Positions 21,788 through 29,031 of a stretch of 34,936 nucleotides of DNA are shown piece by piece. The stretch lies in assembly GCA_900540205.1 (NCBI GenBank), contig UQER01000026.1, positions 1 through 34,936 on the forward strand, read 5' to 3'. This DNA is from an uncultured Porphyromonadaceae bacterium. Lineage in GTDB: Bacteria; Bacteroidota; Bacteroidia; Bacteroidales; Muribaculaceae. Positions within the stretch are counted from its first letter, which is position 1, and each line of letters starts with the position of its first letter. The notes beneath the pieces are model-generated. The model did no database searches and was not told the DNA's origin. It saw only the letters and a program-made list of their open reading frames with translations. A program made the position numbers and the translations under genes.

Positions 21788-23350
21788 TCACCATAAGTTT
21801 TTAGGGGGTCGACGCTGTATCGACACCGGTTTTAATGTCTCTTGCCTTGTGTATCGCTGCAGGAACCAGATTGCACCCTCGTCGGCATCGGGGGCATCAT
21901 CGTGCACACGCGAACCGCGCTCGAGAGCGAGTGTCTGTTCGATGCCGACCTGCATATCCGGAGAATCCTTGAGCGCCTCGTTGTAGAACACGAAACCGCG
22001 CTCCCAGAGAGGCGACACAGCCTCGATGCGCTGGATCTTCTCCGGCTTGCTGCGTTTGTCCGGAAGAATGGGAAGCTGATAGCCCCGGATGTTTCCTTCG
22101 GCAGCAAACTCGTCCAGGATAATATCCTGCATGAAATTGGCCTCCATGAAGAAGGATATGGCCACGCGGTCGCGTGTGCGCTCGTACAGATCGTAAAGCC
22201 AGCGCACCATCGATGACACGGTGTCCTGACGCACATAGCAGTCTATAAGGTGCAGCTCGGTCCCGATTTTACCCCACAGACGGCATGCCTTGTAGTCGTT
22301 GGCAGTGGTGGACTTGAACGACGGGTCGGTGTAGCACACGAGCATTTCGTACTTCTCCAGTTTAGGCAGACGTTTGTAACGTATCCATTCATGCCGGAAG
22401 ATAGAGCCGTCGTTAATGGGTGTGTGCATCATCTCCTTGTTCCAGGCACGGTAACCGACGAAATCGGCATAAGCCTGAGCCTCCTCGCGTGTCCATTTTT
22501 CCTTCCAGACTGGATTGCCGTTGCGGTCGACGGCCTTAATTTCCGAGACATACACGCCGCGTGTGGCACACATGTTGGCCAGGACAGAGCATTTGGAAAT
22601 AAGATTGCCCACCATGATGAAGCGGCCGCGGCCCACATCCAGTGCACCGAAAAGCGCCTCCTTCACCCAGTCGGTAAGGTCCTTCACACGTTTTTCATTG
22701 CGGCACAGCTCATCATCGTCGAGGTCGTCGATAACGATGTAGTCCGGACGAGATTCACGGTCACGCAGACCGCGCGGCGACTGGCCACGCCCCACGGCAA
22801 GGAACTTCACACCGCCCTGGGTTTTGAATTCCCCCTCGGTCCATTCCCCGAGGCTCTTCTGTTCTCCGAAATCCGATACGATGCGGCGGTTGAATTCAAG
22901 CTCGGCCTGAATGTCGGCAAGCAGACGGTTGGCACTGTCCTGGCTCTTGCCCACAACCACCATGAAGCTGATGAGCCTTTTGGGCTGCAGCATGAGCCAC
23001 AGCGGCAGAAAAATATCGAAATGGGTTGACTTGGCATGCCCGCGAGGCCATTTGAACACAGCTTTGAGATCCGGAGTGTTGCGCACCTTCATAGCAGCCG
23101 CATTATGGAACGGGGCATTGTGAATGACCTTGATCGGCTCGCCGGTTGTCTTGTCACGCAACGTGAGGTAATGCGGGAAATAATACTCGCAGAATGCAGC
23201 GTAATTGGAGAGCAGACGGCGCAGACGCCGGTCTCGGTCGGCAGCGGATTCCTTTGTCACCGACATTGTGACCGGCGTCAGGGAGTTGACCCGCTTGCAA
23301 TGCTCGCGCCACTCCTCATAAGCTTTTTTTATTTCAGCAGCCGTGGCCAT
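21788..23350 (-). CDS. Large terminase subunit (Mu gp28-like)
   Basis: The 520-residue protein has the ATPase Walker A variant PRGHAKST (102-109), Walker B IVIDD (D208, D209), coupling region FIMVGNLIS and the RNase-H-like nuclease. Acidic residues of the nuclease are in CYTDPSFK (D342), FFMEANF (E403) and HDDAPDADEGA (D488/D490). It cuts and pumps phage DNA into the prohead through the portal. The start is one base after the small terminase stop. A complete, intact gene by length and motifs. Confidence 0.92.
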   Translation of the reverse strand: MATAAEIKKAYEEWREHCKRVNSLTPVTMSVTKESAADRDRRLRRLLSNYAAFCEYYFPHYLTLRDKTTGEPIKVIHNAPFHNAAAMKVRNTPDLKAVFKWPRGHAKSTHFDIFLPLWLMLQPKRLISFMVVVGKSQDSANRLLADIQAELEFNRRIVSDFGEQKSLGEWTEGEFKTQGGVKFLAVGRGQSPRGLRDRESRPDYIVIDDLDDDELCRNEKRVKDLTDWVKEALFGALDVGRGRFIMVGNLISKCSVLANMCATRGVYVSEIKAVDRNGNPVWKEKWTREEAQAYADFVGYRAWNKEMMHTPINDGSIFRHEWIRYKRLPKLEKYEMLVCYTDPSFKSTTANDYKACRLWGKIGTELHLIDCYVRQDTVSSMVRWLYDLYERTRDRVAISFFMEANFMQDIILDEFAAEGNIRGYQLPILPDKRSKPEKIQRIEAVSPLWERGFVFYNEALKDSPDMQVGIEQTLALERGSRVHDDAPDADEGAIWFLQRYTRQETLKPVSIQRRPPKNLW

Positions 23351-23351
23351 A

Positions 23352-23828
23352 TCATTTCAGCTGATTTGAGCCCATTGACTCGATGATGTACTTGTCCTGA
23401 AACTTGTTGATGGCCTTTATAAGTTCCGGCGTCACTTCCGGATCTGTGGCCGCGCGGTATTCGAGCCAGCGTGAGAATGCCATGAACACCTCGATGGCAT
23501 CGATGACATTGGCCTTCTTGTCAAGCTTCTCGATGACAGCCGACAGCTTGGACAGTTTGTCGGCGAGACCGGCAGCAGCCGCGGCATCGTCGGATGCATT
23601 CACCTGCTCAATGAGCCGGTCGATGGTTATGAGGAGCTTGTTGACAAGTTCCGGACGGGTGATGCCCCTTGCCGCACGGGCTTCTTTCCAGCCATCGGCG
23701 GCGCACCATTTGGAGATGGTCACCCTGGACACGCCCACCTTGTCGGCAATCTCCGTCATTTCCATTCCGGAAAGGAACAATGCCCGGGCAAGGGACTTTT
23801 TTCTTTCGTTTTCCTGTTTTGTTGCCAT
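23352..23828 (-). CDS. Small terminase-like protein (DUF1804 / Mu gp27-like)
   Basis: The 158-residue protein starts MATKQENERKKSLARALFLS at 23828. The N-terminal helix-turn-helix (about 18-48, TEIADKVGVSRVTISKW) resembles small terminase DNA-recognition domains of Mu-like phages. The central helices (about 80-120) probably form the oligomerising coil. It is the first gene of the minus-strand head module, ahead of the large terminase. An open frame extends upstream but lacks protein-like composition. Confidence 0.8.
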   Translation of the reverse strand: MATKQENERKKSLARALFLSGMEMTEIADKVGVSRVTISKWCAADGWKEARAARGITRPELVNKLLITIDRLIEQVNASDDAAAAAGLADKLSKLSAVIEKLDKKANVIDAIEVFMAFSRWLEYRAATDPEVTPELIKAINKFQDKYIIESMGSNQLK

Positions 23829-23891
23829 ATCTGAAACGTGATAACATACTATTGAACTGGGTGCAAATGTGACTGAAAAAGAGCGTGCGAC

Positions 23892-23945
23892 AAAAAAAGT
23901 GTGCAGCCATTGCATAGAAGTATGCAACGGTTGCACACTTTTTTG
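23892..23945. terminator. Long perfect-type hairpin in the divergent region
   Basis: A 24-position inverted repeat (about 23895-23918 with 23922-23945, two G-U type differences) is bordered by A7 on the left and T6 on the right, so it forms a bidirectional terminator-like hairpin. It lies between the divergent small terminase and protease genes. It contains the inner palindrome TTGCATA-GAAG-TATGCAA, which could also bind a protein. Confidence 0.6.
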
Positions 23946-23973
23946 CCATGCACCAGACGGCATTGTAATATTG
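23941..23973 (+). promoter_or_regulatory. Candidate late promoter for the protease-capsid-tail genes
   Basis: TTTTG (23941-23945) is 20 bp upstream of TAATATTG (23966-23973, one mismatch to TAnnTTTG). Transcription would begin near 23980 and read into the protease gene at 24037. Confidence 0.35.
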
Positions 23974-24036
23974 CACCGGATTTCTTTCCCGGCAAACCTG
24001 AAAGCGGCATGCCGGCAACAAATAACTACAACTGCA

Positions 24037-24981
24037 ATGGGAAAACGAGTAAGATTGACTGATGACAGCCTGAACAGCCATGGAAGCCGGGTGCTTACAT
24101 CCGGATGTGACACAGCGCAGTATGAGCGCAACCCGGTGCTCCTGTACATGCATGAACGTGGCAAAGTTATCGGCTACATGAAGGACATAGAGGTCAAAGA
24201 AGGTGAGATTACAGGAGAGCCGGTGTTCGACTGTGCGACCGAACTGTCCAAACAATGCAAGAAACAATGGGAGGTAGGATCGCTGCGGATGGTCAGTATC
24301 GGTATTGATGTAATTGAGCTGAGCGAAAAGCCCGAACATCTGGTGGCCGGGCAGACTGCCCCGACAATTACCAGGAGCAAAATATTCGAGACCTCCATTG
24401 TGGACATCGGGGCAAACGACAATGCCATTGTGATGCGCAAAGACGGAAAACAGATAACGCTGGGTAAGGATAGCGAGAACCCGTTGCCCATGCTCAGTAA
24501 TAAACCTCAAACAACCAAACAGCAAATGGAACTTAAAACTATCGCCCTGAAACTGGGCTTGCAGGAAACTGCAGACGAGACCGCGGTGCTTGCCAAGATC
24601 GGAGAACTCAATCTGACCGTCGCCGAGGTGGAACAACTCAAAAAGGAAAAAGATGCCCTGGAACTCGCACAGATTACAACTGCGGTTGAGGCTGCCATCA
24701 AAGAAAAACGCCTTACTCCGGCCAAAAAGGAACATTTCGTAAACCTCGGTAAGACTGTCGGCATCGACAGCCTCAGGGCCACACTTGAGGCCATGTCGCC
24801 TGCCGCAAAATTAAGTGCCGCAATCAATGTTACTTCCGCCACCGATGCCCCCGGTGCGCAAAAGAATTACACAAAACTTTCCGAGGTCCCGGCAGATGAA
24901 CTCCGCAAGATGCGCAGCGAGAACCCTGTGGAGTACAGCCGCCTGTTCAAGGCTGAATACGGCTTCGAATGCAACATTTAA
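24037..24981 (+). CDS. Prohead protease/scaffold fusion (Mu gpI-like)
   Basis: The 314-residue protein starts MGKRVRLTDDSLNSHG. The N-terminal half (1-150) looks like a prohead serine protease, with H39 in LLYMHERGK and the nucleophile candidate S87 in RMVSIGID, followed by EVKEGEIT-type strands. The C-terminal half (164-314) is helical and acidic, typical of a scaffold, with a predicted coiled coil (about 190-240). In Mu the same gene encodes protease I and, from an internal start, scaffold Z. The ATG at 24037 is preferred because codons upstream fall inside the hairpin region and look non-coding. Confidence 0.82.
   Translation: MGKRVRLTDDSLNSHGSRVLTSGCDTAQYERNPVLLYMHERGKVIGYMKDIEVKEGEITGEPVFDCATELSKQCKKQWEVGSLRMVSIGIDVIELSEKPEHLVAGQTAPTITRSKIFETSIVDIGANDNAIVMRKDGKQITLGKDSENPLPMLSNKPQTTKQQMELKTIALKLGLQETADETAVLAKIGELNLTVAEVEQLKKEKDALELAQITTAVEAAIKEKRLTPAKKEHFVNLGKTVGIDSLRATLEAMSPAAKLSAAINVTSATDAPGAQKNYTKLSEVPADELRKMRSENPVEYSRLFKAEYGFECNI
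24526..24981 (+). CDS. Nested scaffold protein from an internal start
   Basis: An in-frame ATG at codon 164 (MELKTIALKLGLQETADE) lies at the boundary between the protease half and the scaffold half. It is preceded by an A-rich stretch (CAAACAACCAAACAGCAA), the kind of context that favours initiation in Bacteroidetes. Mu expresses scaffold Z in this way from gene I. The product would be 151 residues, helical and free of the protease. This is an inference from architecture. Confidence 0.45.
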   Translation: MELKTIALKLGLQETADETAVLAKIGELNLTVAEVEQLKKEKDALELAQITTAVEAAIKEKRLTPAKKEHFVNLGKTVGIDSLRATLEAMSPAAKLSAAINVTSATDAPGAQKNYTKLSEVPADELRKMRSENPVEYSRLFKAEYGFECNI

Positions 24982-25003
24982 TAACCACAAATAACAACAA
25001 CCG

Positions 25004-26338
25004 ATGAAAACAGCAACAAAAACCATCTGCGCCCTGCTTTTCAACATGCTCACGGGTGCAATCATTGCAACTCTTCTCGGCATCCCTCCTCTTGCCGGAA
25101 TGCTCTTCATGGTGGCCGTCGGAACCGCCATGAGTTTCGCTCCGCGCGCAGAAGGCATACTCCGCGAAGGGGTATATACCGAGATATGGACAGGCGAGCT
25201 TGTGAAAGGGCTCCGTGAGTTCCTGACAGGCTCCTGGCTTGACGGCATACCCGACCAGTCGTCCATAGTCAATAATGATGTGATACACCTGGTGGAGGTG
25301 GGTGTCGACCCTGACGTGCTGATCAACAACACGACCTACCCCATCCCCCTTCAGGCACTTGATGACAAAGATATCGCCATATCGCTTGACAAATTCCAGA
25401 CGAAGGTCACACCGGTGACGGATGATGAGCTTTATGCCAGCTCGTATGACAAGATGTCTCGCGTCAAAGAAAGCCATGCCAACGCAATCAACGACGCTAA
25501 ATTCGCCAAGGCGGCCCATGCGCTTTGCGCCCAGAAGAATACCGCCCTGACCCCTGTCCTCAAGACAACCGGTGTGGCTGATCCGACGACCGGACGTCTG
25601 TGCCTTACCGTCAAAGATCTTGTCAACCTCAAGGAGGCACTTGACAAACTTAAAGTGCCGACCTCCAACCGCCGCCTTGTCCTGTGTCCTGACCATGTCA
25701 ATGACCTCCTGCGCACAGAACAGGTATTCCGCGAACAGTATAATATCGACCGCAATACGGGCAAAGTCGGCAGCCTGTACGGTTTCGACATCTATACCTA
25801 CGGGGATAACCCTGTATATACTGTTGCCGGAGAGAAAAAGGCTGTCCATGCCTCTGCCGGCACAGGGGAGTTCCAGTGCTCGTTCGCGTTCTACACCCCG
25901 CGTGTGTTCAAGGCAACCGGTTCCACTAAAATGTATTACAGCGAGGCTTCGACAGACCCCGAATACCAGCGTAACAAAATCAACTTCCGGCATTATTTTA
26001 TCGCGATGCCCAAGAAAGGTGATGCAGGCGCTGTGATGATGAGCGGGTATAAAGCTCCGGAAACAGGTGATGAACCTGCCGGGAGCATCACGGCACAGCC
26101 GACCGAGCTTGTGTTTGCAGCAGCCGGTGAGACTAAGACCGTGACTGTAACGGCGAGCGGCGAATGGACCGTTGGCGCAGTCCCTGAGGGTTTCACCGCG
26201 ACCAAAACCCAGACCGGTCTGAGCATTGTAGCCTCGGCCAACGAGGGTAATGCAGCCCGCAGCGGCAGCGTGGTGGTGAGCCTGCAGAGTGACGCCACCA
26301 AAAAGGCGACCATAACCCTGAGCCAGCCCAAGGCGTGA
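25004..26338 (+). CDS. Major capsid protein with C-terminal BACON-like domain
   Basis: The 444-residue protein has an unusual N-terminus with two hydrophobic stretches (about 8-45). The capsid fold follows, with GVYTEIWTGELVKGLREFL, INNTTYPIPLQALDDKD, TPVTDDELYASSYDKMS and a late RNKINFRHYFIAMPKK. Residues 360-444 are an all-beta Ig-like domain with ITAQPTELVFAAAGE, TKTVTVTASGEWTV, NAARSGSVVVSL and a final ATITLSQPKA, the pattern of BACON domains of Bacteroidetes. On a capsid, such a domain would decorate the outer surface and may bind glycans or mucin. The gene follows the protease by 22 bp. Confidence 0.85.
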   Translation: MKTATKTICALLFNMLTGAIIATLLGIPPLAGMLFMVAVGTAMSFAPRAEGILREGVYTEIWTGELVKGLREFLTGSWLDGIPDQSSIVNNDVIHLVEVGVDPDVLINNTTYPIPLQALDDKDIAISLDKFQTKVTPVTDDELYASSYDKMSRVKESHANAINDAKFAKAAHALCAQKNTALTPVLKTTGVADPTTGRLCLTVKDLVNLKEALDKLKVPTSNRRLVLCPDHVNDLLRTEQVFREQYNIDRNTGKVGSLYGFDIYTYGDNPVYTVAGEKKAVHASAGTGEFQCSFAFYTPRVFKATGSTKMYYSEASTDPEYQRNKINFRHYFIAMPKKGDAGAVMMSGYKAPETGDEPAGSITAQPTELVFAAAGETKTVTVTASGEWTVGAVPEGFTATKTQTGLSIVASANEGNAARSGSVVVSLQSDATKKATITLSQPKA

Positions 26339-26342
26339 CACC

Positions 26343-26804
26343 ATGGCAAAGCTTAAATACCTTGTACTGCACTGTACCGCGACACCCGAAGGGCGTGAGG
26401 TGACATCCGCCGACATCCGGCGGATGCACCTGAGCCCGGTGTCGGAGGGCGGACGGGGATGGAAGCAGGTGGGCTACACCGACATGATCCATCTGGACGG
26501 CAAGGTGGAGCGCCTGGTTGACAACAACGAGGATGCCAACGTTGACCCGTGGGAAATCACCAACGGTGCCAAAGGCTACAACTCCGTCAGCCGCCATGTG
26601 GTGTATGCCGGAGGGTGCGACAGGTCCATGAATCCCAAGGACACACGTACACCGGCCCAGCTCAGGGCGATGGAGGCGTATGTTAAGGACTTCCACCGCC
26701 GCTTTCCGGAGGTGCGGATCATCGGCCACAACGAGGTGGCAGCCAAGGCATGCCCGAGTTTCGATGTGCAGGCATGGCTCAGATCAATCGGAATAAACCA
26801 GTGA
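26343..26804 (+). CDS. N-acetylmuramoyl-L-alanine amidase endolysin
   Basis: The 153-residue protein is a single Amidase_2 domain with zinc ligands H10 (LVLHCTAT), H129 (IIGHNEV) and C137 (AKACPSF), plus a typical YTDMIHLDGKVERL strand segment. It cleaves the peptide from the glycan of peptidoglycan during lysis. There is no signal peptide, so it needs a holin or another export route. It lies between the capsid gene and the spanin-like genes, starting four bases after the capsid stop. Confidence 0.92.
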   Translation: MAKLKYLVLHCTATPEGREVTSADIRRMHLSPVSEGGRGWKQVGYTDMIHLDGKVERLVDNNEDANVDPWEITNGAKGYNSVSRHVVYAGGCDRSMNPKDTRTPAQLRAMEAYVKDFHRRFPEVRIIGHNEVAAKACPSFDVQAWLRSIGINQ

Positions 26805-26829
26805 CAAACCAGTAAAACCAATCAAAGCG

Positions 26830-27351
26830 ATGGGGTTCAGCGAGATACTCAACATACTGCTCGGAGGCGGGCTTGTGGGACTTGTGGTGGCAGTGGCCAC
26901 CATGAGGGCAACTGTGCGCAAGGCCAACGCCGATGCCGAAAAGGCCAGAGCCGATGCCGAGACGGTGAGAATCACCAACACGGAGAACGCCACGCGGATA
27001 CTGGTGGAAAACATTGTAAAACCACTCAAAGAGGAACTGAATGCAACCAGAGAGAAATTATCGGAAACCGAGAAACTCATGGCTTCCATCCAAAAGGAAC
27101 TGGGGGCTGCCAAGAGGGCTTTGTCACGGTTGTCCCGGGCTGTGGAATCTGCCACTAATTGTCCTCATGCTGACGATTGTGTTGTGCTCCGCAAGCTGCG
27201 CAACAACAAAAAAGACCCGGACGGAGCAGAACCTGACTTTATCGACCTCCGGGACAACCGATACGACGGCTGCTGTGACCAGGATAACGAGCACCCTCCC
27301 GGTGCCCGAGAGCAAGGTGAGCCTGCAGATATCCGTGGACAGCCTCCTTAG
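26830..27351 (+). CDS. Inner-membrane spanin-like protein (Rz-like)
   Basis: The 173-residue protein has one N-terminal membrane segment (about 7-25, ILLGGGLVGLVVAVATM) and then a long charged coiled coil (about 28-108, ADAEKARADAETVR and EKLSETEKLMASIQKEL). A Cys-containing tail follows. This is the layout of inner-membrane spanins. Its 3' part contains, in another frame, the start of a lipoprotein gene, the classic nested Rz/Rz1 arrangement, and it follows the endolysin gene. It could also include holin function; no separate holin is seen. Confidence 0.65.
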   Translation: MGFSEILNILLGGGLVGLVVAVATMRATVRKANADAEKARADAETVRITNTENATRILVENIVKPLKEELNATREKLSETEKLMASIQKELGAAKRALSRLSRAVESATNCPHADDCVVLRKLRNNKKDPDGAEPDFIDLRDNRYDGCCDQDNEHPPGAREQGEPADIRGQPP

Positions 27352-27655
27352 GTTGCCGGAGGGTGCGGCCTACCGGAAGAGCCATGACCGGGCGCATGTG
27401 GAGGCCACCCAAAAAGGGGGTGTAATCTATATCACCGGCACATGCGACAGTCTGCAACGTGTGGTGGAATATTACGAAGCGCTGTACCACACGGCACGCG
27501 ACGAGCTCGAAAACTACCGCGAGGAGACAGAGCACGCTGAAGCAGACCGGACGCCCGAGTGGAAGATATGTGCCACAGGGCTGGCGGTTGGTTGGCTGGC
27601 AGGGATAACAATGACAATTTACATGATCACAAAAACAAGGAAGGAAAATGAATAA
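27167..27655 (+). CDS. Outer-membrane lipoprotein spanin-like protein (Rz1-like)
   Basis: The 162-residue protein starts MLTIVLCSASCATTKKTRTE. A very short signal is followed by a lipobox-like SASC with C11 as the lipidation residue. The middle is polar and helical (VVEYYEALYHTARDELENYREE). The C-terminus carries a hydrophobic segment (about 136-156, WLAGITMTIYMI), unusual for an Rz1. It overlaps the Rz-like gene by 185 bases in another frame. Its stop overlaps the tail tube start by eight bases. The C-terminal segment may mark it as a different fusion-type lysis protein. Confidence 0.65.
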   Translation: MLTIVLCSASCATTKKTRTEQNLTLSTSGTTDTTAAVTRITSTLPVPESKVSLQISVDSLLRLPEGAAYRKSHDRAHVEATQKGGVIYITGTCDSLQRVVEYYEALYHTARDELENYREETEHAEADRTPEWKICATGLAVGWLAGITMTIYMITKTRKENE

Positions 27656-28259
27656 AAATTTTATGTACGGCATCGGGGAAGTGATATGCCGGGACACGAA
27701 GGTGGGCTACATCGCCAAGAACTCGTTTGATCTTGGGGGCGTGAAGCCGCAGGCCGCCGAGGTAGAGGCAGAACAGGCGCCGGGATCGCCCGTGCTTGTG
27801 ATAGCCCAGAGCAACGGGAAAATCGGGCCGAAGTTTGACATGATACAGCTCACCTTCGAGAGCCTGCAGCAGCTGCTTGGAGGCCGCCTGATCAAAAACA
27901 GTGAAAATAAGGTGACAGGCTGGACGGCGCCCCGCTCGGCGATGGTGATGGAGGGTCCGTGGGAATTCAAGCTCGTGTCCGGGCAGTCAATTCTGATACC
28001 CAACGCCACGTTGCTTGCGGACCTCGCGGGGAAGCTTACGCTTACCGAGACCGCCAAGATCGAGGTGGAGCTGAAAGTGGCGATGCCCGCAGAGAAGGGT
28101 GTACCACCCTATGGGGTGTTTGACAGCGACGCGCTGCCCGATGAATGGACCACAGGTAGTAAGTATTCTCTGCCCAAGGAGACTGCCGACAAAACTGCCG
28201 GGGCCGCGCAGCAGAACGCAGATAACGCCCCCGATAACGAATCTCAGGAGGGTGCCTAA
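27648..28259 (+). CDS. Major tail (tube) protein
   Basis: The 203-residue protein starts MNKNFMYGIGEVICRDTK. It contains strands typical of siphovirus tube proteins: GYIAKNSFDLGG, KFDMIQLTFESLQQLLGG, MEGPWEFKLVSGQSI and KIEVELKVAM. A flexible Ala/Asn/Asp-rich C-terminus follows. It lies directly ahead of the tail assembly chaperones and tape measure, the usual place for the tube. No sheath gene precedes it, so the tail is probably non-contractile, unlike that of Mu. Confidence 0.75.
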   Translation: MNKNFMYGIGEVICRDTKVGYIAKNSFDLGGVKPQAAEVEAEQAPGSPVLVIAQSNGKIGPKFDMIQLTFESLQQLLGGRLIKNSENKVTGWTAPRSAMVMEGPWEFKLVSGQSILIPNATLLADLAGKLTLTETAKIEVELKVAMPAEKGVPPYGVFDSDALPDEWTTGSKYSLPKETADKTAGAAQQNADNAPDNESQEGA

Positions 28260-28262
28260 GCT

Positions 28263-28760
28263 ATGGGGCGGCCGAACGGGATGGCGGGACGTGTCATCGA
28301 GATTGCAGCGGCGGAGGCGCTGCTTGATGCCGGGGTACGGATGCCGCTGAAAGAGATAAGGCTGCCGCTGGTTAAGCGCCCCATCAGACTGCGTGTGACA
28401 CTGAAGAGGCCATATTTGTCCGGGCAGTTCAGATTTGCCCGGACATACTTGCAGTTGGGGGTAAGCGCAGACGAACTGGCGACAATGGACAAGGATGCCC
28501 AGATGCGTTTCATGGCCGTGCACGGCGGGAAGGTGAGCCGGATGGTGGCCGAAACGCTGTGTGTGGGGCCGGTTAAAGAACTGTTCTTGAAGCCGGTGAC
28601 ATGGGTGCTGGAGCACTGTGTTGAACAGCGTTTTCTGTTTGCTGTGGCCGAGCGGTTCGTAGCGATGATGGGCACTGGCCCTTTTGTGAATATTATCAGA
28701 TTGGCGGAGCGGATGAATCCGCTGCGGCCAAGACTGAGCCGGGACGCGAGGGGGAGTTAA
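28263..28760 (+). CDS. Tail assembly chaperone (gpG-like), unshifted product
   Basis: The 165-residue protein starts MGRPNGMAGRVIEIAAAEAL. Its helical body resembles the first product of siphovirus tail assembly chaperones, which coat the tape measure during tail assembly. A slippery heptamer at 28679-28685 allows a -1 shift into the following frame. Without the shift, ribosomes read 24 more codons (VNIIRLAERMNPLRPRLSRD and the last residues) and stop. The basic final segment is an off-frame tail rather than a domain. The start is three bases after the tube stop. Confidence 0.8.
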   Translation: MGRPNGMAGRVIEIAAAEALLDAGVRMPLKEIRLPLVKRPIRLRVTLKRPYLSGQFRFARTYLQLGVSADELATMDKDAQMRFMAVHGGKVSRMVAETLCVGPVKELFLKPVTWVLEHCVEQRFLFAVAERFVAMMGTGPFVNIIRLAERMNPLRPRLSRDARGS

Positions 28761-29017
28761 AGAGCCGGTGGGAAGGCTCCCATAGCCCCTTTGGATTTGT
28801 GTGGCAGATTGCCGAGGCGACGGGATGGAGTGTGGACTACATCCTGCACCGGGTGAACTACCAGACGCTTGTGATGATGCTGAGCGATGCCCCTCGCTAC
28901 CGCAGTGCGGGAGAGAGAGACCGAAACGGCCACCAAACTTCCGGTGGCGCGGAACTCACCGCAGAAGAGGAGGCGGCCCAGGTGGCCGGCCTGTTCGCAA
29001 GCAGCCTTAAACGATAA
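28263..29017 (+). CDS. Tail assembly chaperone GT fusion by -1 frameshift
   Basis: Joining 28263-28685 to 28685-29017 gives about 251 residues: the first 141 of G, then CEYYQIGGADESAAAK through WQIAEATGWSVDYILHRV to the end LFASSLKR. The -1 frame is open with protein-like composition from the slip site onward. It contains the WQIAEATGWSVDYIL motif seen in T domains of Bacteroides tail chaperones. A separate start at 28799 (GTG) would cut this conserved region, so the shifted fusion is the better model. G and GT together chaperone the tape measure, whose gene follows 14 bp downstream. Confidence 0.75.
28679..28685 (+). promoter_or_regulatory. Programmed -1 frameshift slippery site
   Basis: The heptamer C CCT TTT fits X XXY YYZ (CCC, TTT, T) in the frame of the G gene (ggc cct ttt gtg). 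Slippage gives ccc ttt tgt, entering the T frame. Position and type match the tail-chaperone shift sites known in lambda-like phages. Confidence 0.75.
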
Positions 29018-29031
29018 AAACAGAGCACGAC

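Noticed and set aside
24947..26416. Long minus-strand frame opposite the capsid gene
   Set aside because: The plus-strand product is a clear capsid protein with a BACON-like domain; the antisense frame has atypical composition and no start context.
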